Assembly: GCA_020832725.1 (NCBI GenBank)
Contig: JAFIEC010000310.1
Location: forward strand, 1-10,788
Direction of reading: 5' to 3'
From: Paracoccaceae bacterium
Lineage (GTDB): Bacteria > Pseudomonadota > Alphaproteobacteria > Rhodobacterales > Rhodobacteraceae
Length of the DNA stretch: 10,788 bases
Part shown: piece by piece, positions 8,185 through 10,788 of the stretch
Layout: each line of letters opens with the position of its first letter
Numbering within the stretch: the stretch's first letter is position 1
The notes under the pieces: model-generated
Seen by the model: only the letters and a program-made list of their open reading frames with translations
The model's database searches: none
Told to the model about the DNA's origin: nothing
Translations under genes and position numbers: made by a program

Positions 8185-9438
8185 ATGCCCAGCCTCTGCC
8201 GCGACTGCCTGCACAGCTTCGAGACCGGCCCGCGCTGTCCCGCCTGCCGATCGCCGCGGGTGCTGGCCCATCCCGAATTGTTCGACCTCGCCATCGCCCA
8301 TATCGATTGCGATGCCTTCTACGCTGCGGTGGAGAAGCGCGACCGCCCCGAGCTTGCCGATCGCCCCGTCATCATCGGCGGTGGCCGCCGGGGCGTGGTC
8401 TCGACCGCCTGCTATGTCGCACGCATCCATGGTGTGCGCTCGGCCATGCCGATGTTCGAGGCGCTGCGCCTGTGCCCGGAAGCGGTGGTGATCCGGCCCC
8501 GGATGGAGGTCTATGCCAGCCTCTCCCGACGCATCCGTGACATGATGGAAGAGCTGACCCCCGCCGTGGAGCCGCTGTCGCTTGACGAGGCGTTTCTCGA
8601 TCTCACGGGAACCGCACGGCTGCACGGGGCACCACCCGCCATCCTGCTGGCACGGCTTGCGCGGCGCATGCGCCGGGAGCTGGGAATCACCGCCTCGGTC
8701 GGGCTGTCGCACAACAAGTTCCTGGCCAAGATCGCCTCGGACCGCGACAAGCCCGACGGGTTCTCCGTGATCGGCCGGGCCGAGACGCCGGATTTCCTCG
8801 CCGGGCAGCCGGCCCGCATCATCTGGGGCATCGGCGCGGCCGGGCAGGCGCAGCTTGCCGCCCATGGTATCCGCAAGGTGGGCGATCTGCTGCGCTGGGA
8901 CCGGCGCGAACTGGTGCGTGTCTTCGGCAAGACGGGCCTGCGGCTGTGGCATCTGGCGCGGGGCGAGGACCGGCGCCGCGTTGCCCCCGATGCCCCGGTC
9001 AAGAGCGTCTCCAACGAGACCACCTTCGCCGAGGACATCGACGCGCCCGACCTGCTGGACGGCCATGTCTGGCGGCTTTCGGAAAAGGTGAGCGACAGGC
9101 TCAAGGCGCGCGGGCTGGCGGGGGGAAGTGTCACCCTCAAGCTGAAGCGTGCGGATCATCGCCTGTTCACCCGCTCGCTGACGCTGCCCGACCCCACCCA
9201 GCTGGCCGAGCGCATCCACGCGGCCGCGGCCGGGCTGCAATCGGCATCGGGACTGGCGGGGCCGTTCCGGCTGATCGGGGTCGGGGTGTCGGCGCTGGTT
9301 CCGGAGGCGGAGGGAGACCGGCTCGACGACCTGCTCGACCCGGAAGGCCGGAGGCGCCGGGCGGCAGAGGCCGCGCGTGACGCGATCCGCCGCAGGTTCG
9401 GCAGCGATGCGATCATCAAGGGCCGCGCCTTGCGCTGA
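8185..9438 (+). CDS. dinB: DNA polymerase IV (Y family) with N-terminal zinc-ribbon-like extension
   Basis: The 417-aa translesion polymerase inserts nucleotides opposite damaged bases. The palm carries HIDCDAF (metal ligand Asp41, with steric-gate Tyr46 where E. coli Pol IV has Phe13) and SLDEAFLDL (Asp134/Glu135). GITASVGLSHNKFLAKIAS and the thumb IWGIG motif follow, then the little finger with KSVSNETTF. Before the usual start there are about 35 extra residues with Cys5-X2-Cys8-X9-Cys18-X2-Cys21, a probable zinc ribbon found in a subset of alphaproteobacterial DinB proteins. The ATG at 8185 was chosen because GAGG lies seven bases upstream and it places the cysteine motif at the N-terminus; ATG 8143 in the same frame is possible but less well placed. 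No canonical C-terminal clamp-binding peptide is evident; DRLDDLLDP occupies the place where one might be expected. No GTTC/GAAC-type SOS box is seen upstream. Confidence 0.95.
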   Translation: MPSLCRDCLHSFETGPRCPACRSPRVLAHPELFDLAIAHIDCDAFYAAVEKRDRPELADRPVIIGGGRRGVVSTACYVARIHGVRSAMPMFEALRLCPEAVVIRPRMEVYASLSRRIRDMMEELTPAVEPLSLDEAFLDLTGTARLHGAPPAILLARLARRMRRELGITASVGLSHNKFLAKIASDRDKPDGFSVIGRAETPDFLAGQPARIIWGIGAAGQAQLAAHGIRKVGDLLRWDRRELVRVFGKTGLRLWHLARGEDRRRVAPDAPVKSVSNETTFAEDIDAPDLLDGHVWRLSEKVSDRLKARGLAGGSVTLKLKRADHRLFTRSLTLPDPTQLAERIHAAAAGLQSASGLAGPFRLIGVGVSALVPEAEGDRLDDLLDPEGRRRRAAEAARDAIRRRFGSDAIIKGRALR

Positions 9439-9444
9439 GACGGG

Positions 9445-10311
9445 TTATTCGGCGGCCAGCGCCGCGCCACCGAGAGGCGTCGCCAGCGCCGCCAGCTGCG
9501 GCAGGATCGTCTCGAAGACGGCACGCAACCGGTCGAACCCGGCATGGGGGCGGATCGTGACCTCGTTCATGTAGAGGGCGCGGTCGATCTCGATCTGGAC
9601 AACATGCCGGCCAAGGGCCGGGCGACCATGGGCCTGGGCCACATAGGCCCCGGCAAAGGGCGCGTTGCGCGCCACCCGAAAACCCGCATCGCGAAAGACC
9701 GCCTCGACCCGCGCCGTCAGCGCCGGATCGGCCGACGAGCCGAACCGGTCGCCCAGAATGATCTCGGGCCGGGCGATGCGGCCGTGTCCAAGGGAATCCA
9801 GCGCATCATGGGGCATCGAGTGGAGGTCGAACAGCACCGCCTGCCCGAACCGGTCGGCCGCCCGGGCCATGAGCCGGCCCAGACAGGCGTGATAGGGTCC
9901 GTGGATCGCCTCGATGCGGGCGCAGGCCTCGGCCAGCGGGATCCGGGTACGGTAGATGGCGCGTCCGTTGGACACGACACGCGGAATGACCCCAAGTCCC
10001 GAGGTGATGCGCGGGTTTCCCGGTGCCACCGGAGCCCCCTCTATCACGGCGGGATCAAGCTCCTCCGGGGCACGGTTCAGGTCAAGATAGGCCCGCGGAT
10101 AGCGCGCCGACAGGAGCGGTGCGCCCGCTGCGGGGGCCGCCGCCAGAAGCAGATCCACAAAGGCATCTTCCGAAGAGCGGATGGCACGTGCATCGAGGCG
10201 CGAGGCGGCGAGAAAGGCCGCCGGATAATCGCGTCCGCTGTGGGGCGAGGCAAAGACCGCACCGCTGCGCAACACCGCAGGGTCATCCAGACGATAGGCC
10301 TCGTGATCCAT
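9445..10311 (-). CDS. N-formylglutamate amidohydrolase family protein
   Basis: The 288-aa protein matches the FGase/HutG-type family, zinc-dependent hydrolases that release formate from N-formylglutamate in histidine breakdown or act on related N-formyl or N-acyl substrates. Visible motifs are SPHSGRDYP with His24, SSEDAFVD (46-53), YLDLNRAPEELDP (75-87), LFDLHSMP with His164, and GRHVVQIEIDRALYMNE (235-250), which together are diagnostic of the family. It is cytoplasmic, with no signal peptide. The ATG at 10311 has a purine-rich GAGGGG about nine bases upstream; the frame can be opened to a TTG at 10374, but that would overlap the promoter. Its stop lies six bases from the stop of convergent dinB, with no terminator between them. 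No other hut genes are in view, so a specific histidine-pathway role is not established. Confidence 0.9.
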   Translation of the reverse strand: MDHEAYRLDDPAVLRSGAVFASPHSGRDYPAAFLAASRLDARAIRSSEDAFVDLLLAAAPAAGAPLLSARYPRAYLDLNRAPEELDPAVIEGAPVAPGNPRITSGLGVIPRVVSNGRAIYRTRIPLAEACARIEAIHGPYHACLGRLMARAADRFGQAVLFDLHSMPHDALDSLGHGRIARPEIILGDRFGSSADPALTARVEAVFRDAGFRVARNAPFAGAYVAQAHGRPALGRHVVQIEIDRALYMNEVTIRPHAGFDRLRAVFETILPQLAALATPLGGAALAAE

Positions 10312-10346
10312 GCGCCCGGCCCCTCTGCCCGCCACCGCTGCCGAGT

Positions 10347-10374
10347 GGTATAGTGCGTTTTGGCGGCGGGCCAA
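10347..10374 (-). promoter_or_regulatory. Candidate promoter of the N-formylglutamate amidohydrolase gene
   Basis: On the minus strand, TTGGCC (10369-10374) and TATACC (10347-10352) are 16 bases apart, predicting a start near 10340 and a leader of about 29 bases. The inverted repeat at 10357-10377 covers the -35 and most of the spacer. Confidence 0.5.
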
Positions 10375-10377
10375 AAC
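10357..10377. promoter_or_regulatory. Perfect inverted repeat, probable operator
   Basis: GTTTTGGC (10357-10364) and GCCAAAAC (10370-10377) are perfect 8-bp arms with a 5-bp GC spacer. The site overlaps the -35 and spacer of the amidohydrolase promoter and lies just before the tRNA promoter on the other strand. That placement suits a repressor. As RNA it could also form a hairpin, but no T-run follows. Confidence 0.5.
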
Positions 10378-10380
10378 CCC

Positions 10381-10409
10381 TTGAACCGGGCGATCCTTCC
10401 TTTTATACG
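10381..10409 (+). promoter_or_regulatory. tRNA-Val promoter
   Basis: TTGAAC (10381-10386) and TATACG (10404-10409) are separated by 17 bases. The predicted start near 10416 is about 34 bases before the mature tRNA, a normal tRNA leader length. It may also feed rpmJ downstream. Confidence 0.65.
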
Positions 10410-10449
10410 CCGCAAGGTCCGGAGGGGCAGGTCCGCCTGCCCGGCTTCG

Positions 10450-10524
<75 letters not shown>

Positions 10525-10530
10525 TCCCAC

Positions 10531-10569
10531 GGCCCCCCGGGGCCAGCTACACCGCCCGGATCTCCGGGC
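10531..10569 (+). other. Two GC-rich hairpins between tRNA-Val and rpmJ
   Basis: GGCC (10531-10534) with GGCC (10541-10544), and the perfect six-pair stem GCCCGG (10554-10559) with CCGGGC (10564-10569) around ATCT, follow the tRNA 3' end. Neither has a T-run, so they are poor intrinsic terminators. They could mark tRNA 3' processing, or protect an rpmJ transcript end if the two genes are co-transcribed. Confidence 0.4.
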
Positions 10570-10612
10570 ATTCGCGATCCGGCGCACGCGCGCCACAGAC
10601 AGGAGCAGGGCC

Positions 10613-10738
10613 ATGAAGGTCAGAAATTCGCTGCGCTCGCTCAAGGCGCGCCACCGGGATTGCCGGGTCGTGCGCCGCAAGGGGCGGGTCTATGTCATCA
10701 ACAAGACCCAGCCGCGTTTCAAGGCCCGCCAGGGCTGA
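10613..10738 (+). CDS. rpmJ: 50S ribosomal protein L36
   Basis: This 41-aa protein begins MKVRNSLRSLKARHRDCRVV and ends QPRFKARQG, the standard alphaproteobacterial L36, a component of the large ribosomal subunit. AGGAG lies seven bases before the ATG and the reading frame is complete. It has a single cysteine (Cys17) and so lacks the Cys-Cys-Cys-His zinc set of the C+ form; this is the zinc-independent type normal in this group. It stands apart from other ribosomal protein genes and lies 88 bases after tRNA-Val on the same strand. Confidence 0.97.
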   Translation: MKVRNSLRSLKARHRDCRVVRRKGRVYVINKTQPRFKARQG

Positions 10739-10788
10739 ACGCGCGCCTCGGCGTCATGATTTCCTGCCGGCGCCCCCCCCACGGGCGG

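Noticed and set aside
7999..9240. A 413-codon minus-strand frame opposite dinB
   Set aside because: It is antisense to a clear DinB gene, has no recognisable domain, and is a composition artefact of the same kind.

Overview
The window looks like a stretch of chromosome from an alphaproteobacterium, most likely family Rhodobacteraceae (Rhodobacter/Paracoccus-like). The evidence is the 5' part of a 16S rRNA gene on the minus strand with Rhodobacteraceae-type sequence, very high GC content with strong G/C bias at third codon positions, an alphaproteobacterial single-cysteine L36 protein, and a DinB with the N-terminal zinc-ribbon extension. I do not assign a genus.

Layout. Bases 1-313 are the 5' end of a 16S rRNA gene (minus strand). 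Bases 314-707 are its leader and promoter: a UUCG hairpin next to the 16S 5' end, a boxB-like hairpin followed by boxA, and a 17-bp-spaced promoter with AT-rich blocks upstream. Behind it, also on the minus strand, is the two-gene operon msrP-msrQ (periplasmic protein methionine sulfoxide reductase and its haem membrane partner). A 278-bp divergent intergenic region with a perfect 24-bp dyad and two TGATCC motifs separates msrP from two tandem fasciclin-domain genes on the plus strand. One encodes a Sec-secreted protein and the other a predicted lipoprotein, with a terminator-like hairpin between them. A bidirectional terminator separates the second from the convergent clpB disaggregase gene, which has a heat-shock-like promoter. 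Upstream of clpB, also on the minus strand, is a 258-aa conserved-looking protein of unknown function. Divergent from it is pyrF, followed by dinB (DNA polymerase IV). dinB converges, with a 6-bp gap, on an N-formylglutamate amidohydrolase-family gene whose promoter region carries a perfect inverted repeat. The window ends with tRNA-Val(GAC) and rpmJ (ribosomal protein L36).

How the genes fit together. Most are housekeeping genes: rRNA, tRNA, L36, pyrimidine synthesis and translesion synthesis. A plausible stress theme runs through the left half: MsrPQ repairs oxidised methionines in envelope proteins, the FAS1 proteins are envelope-targeted, and ClpB rescues aggregated cytoplasmic proteins. 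The msrP/fas1 divergent region is the best candidate for shared oxidative-stress control, but that is inference. I see no CRISPR array, insertion sequence, prophage, toxin-antitoxin pair or defence system, and no convincing undescribed multi-gene system. The best leads are regulatory DNA (two dyads) and the uncharacterised 258-aa protein.
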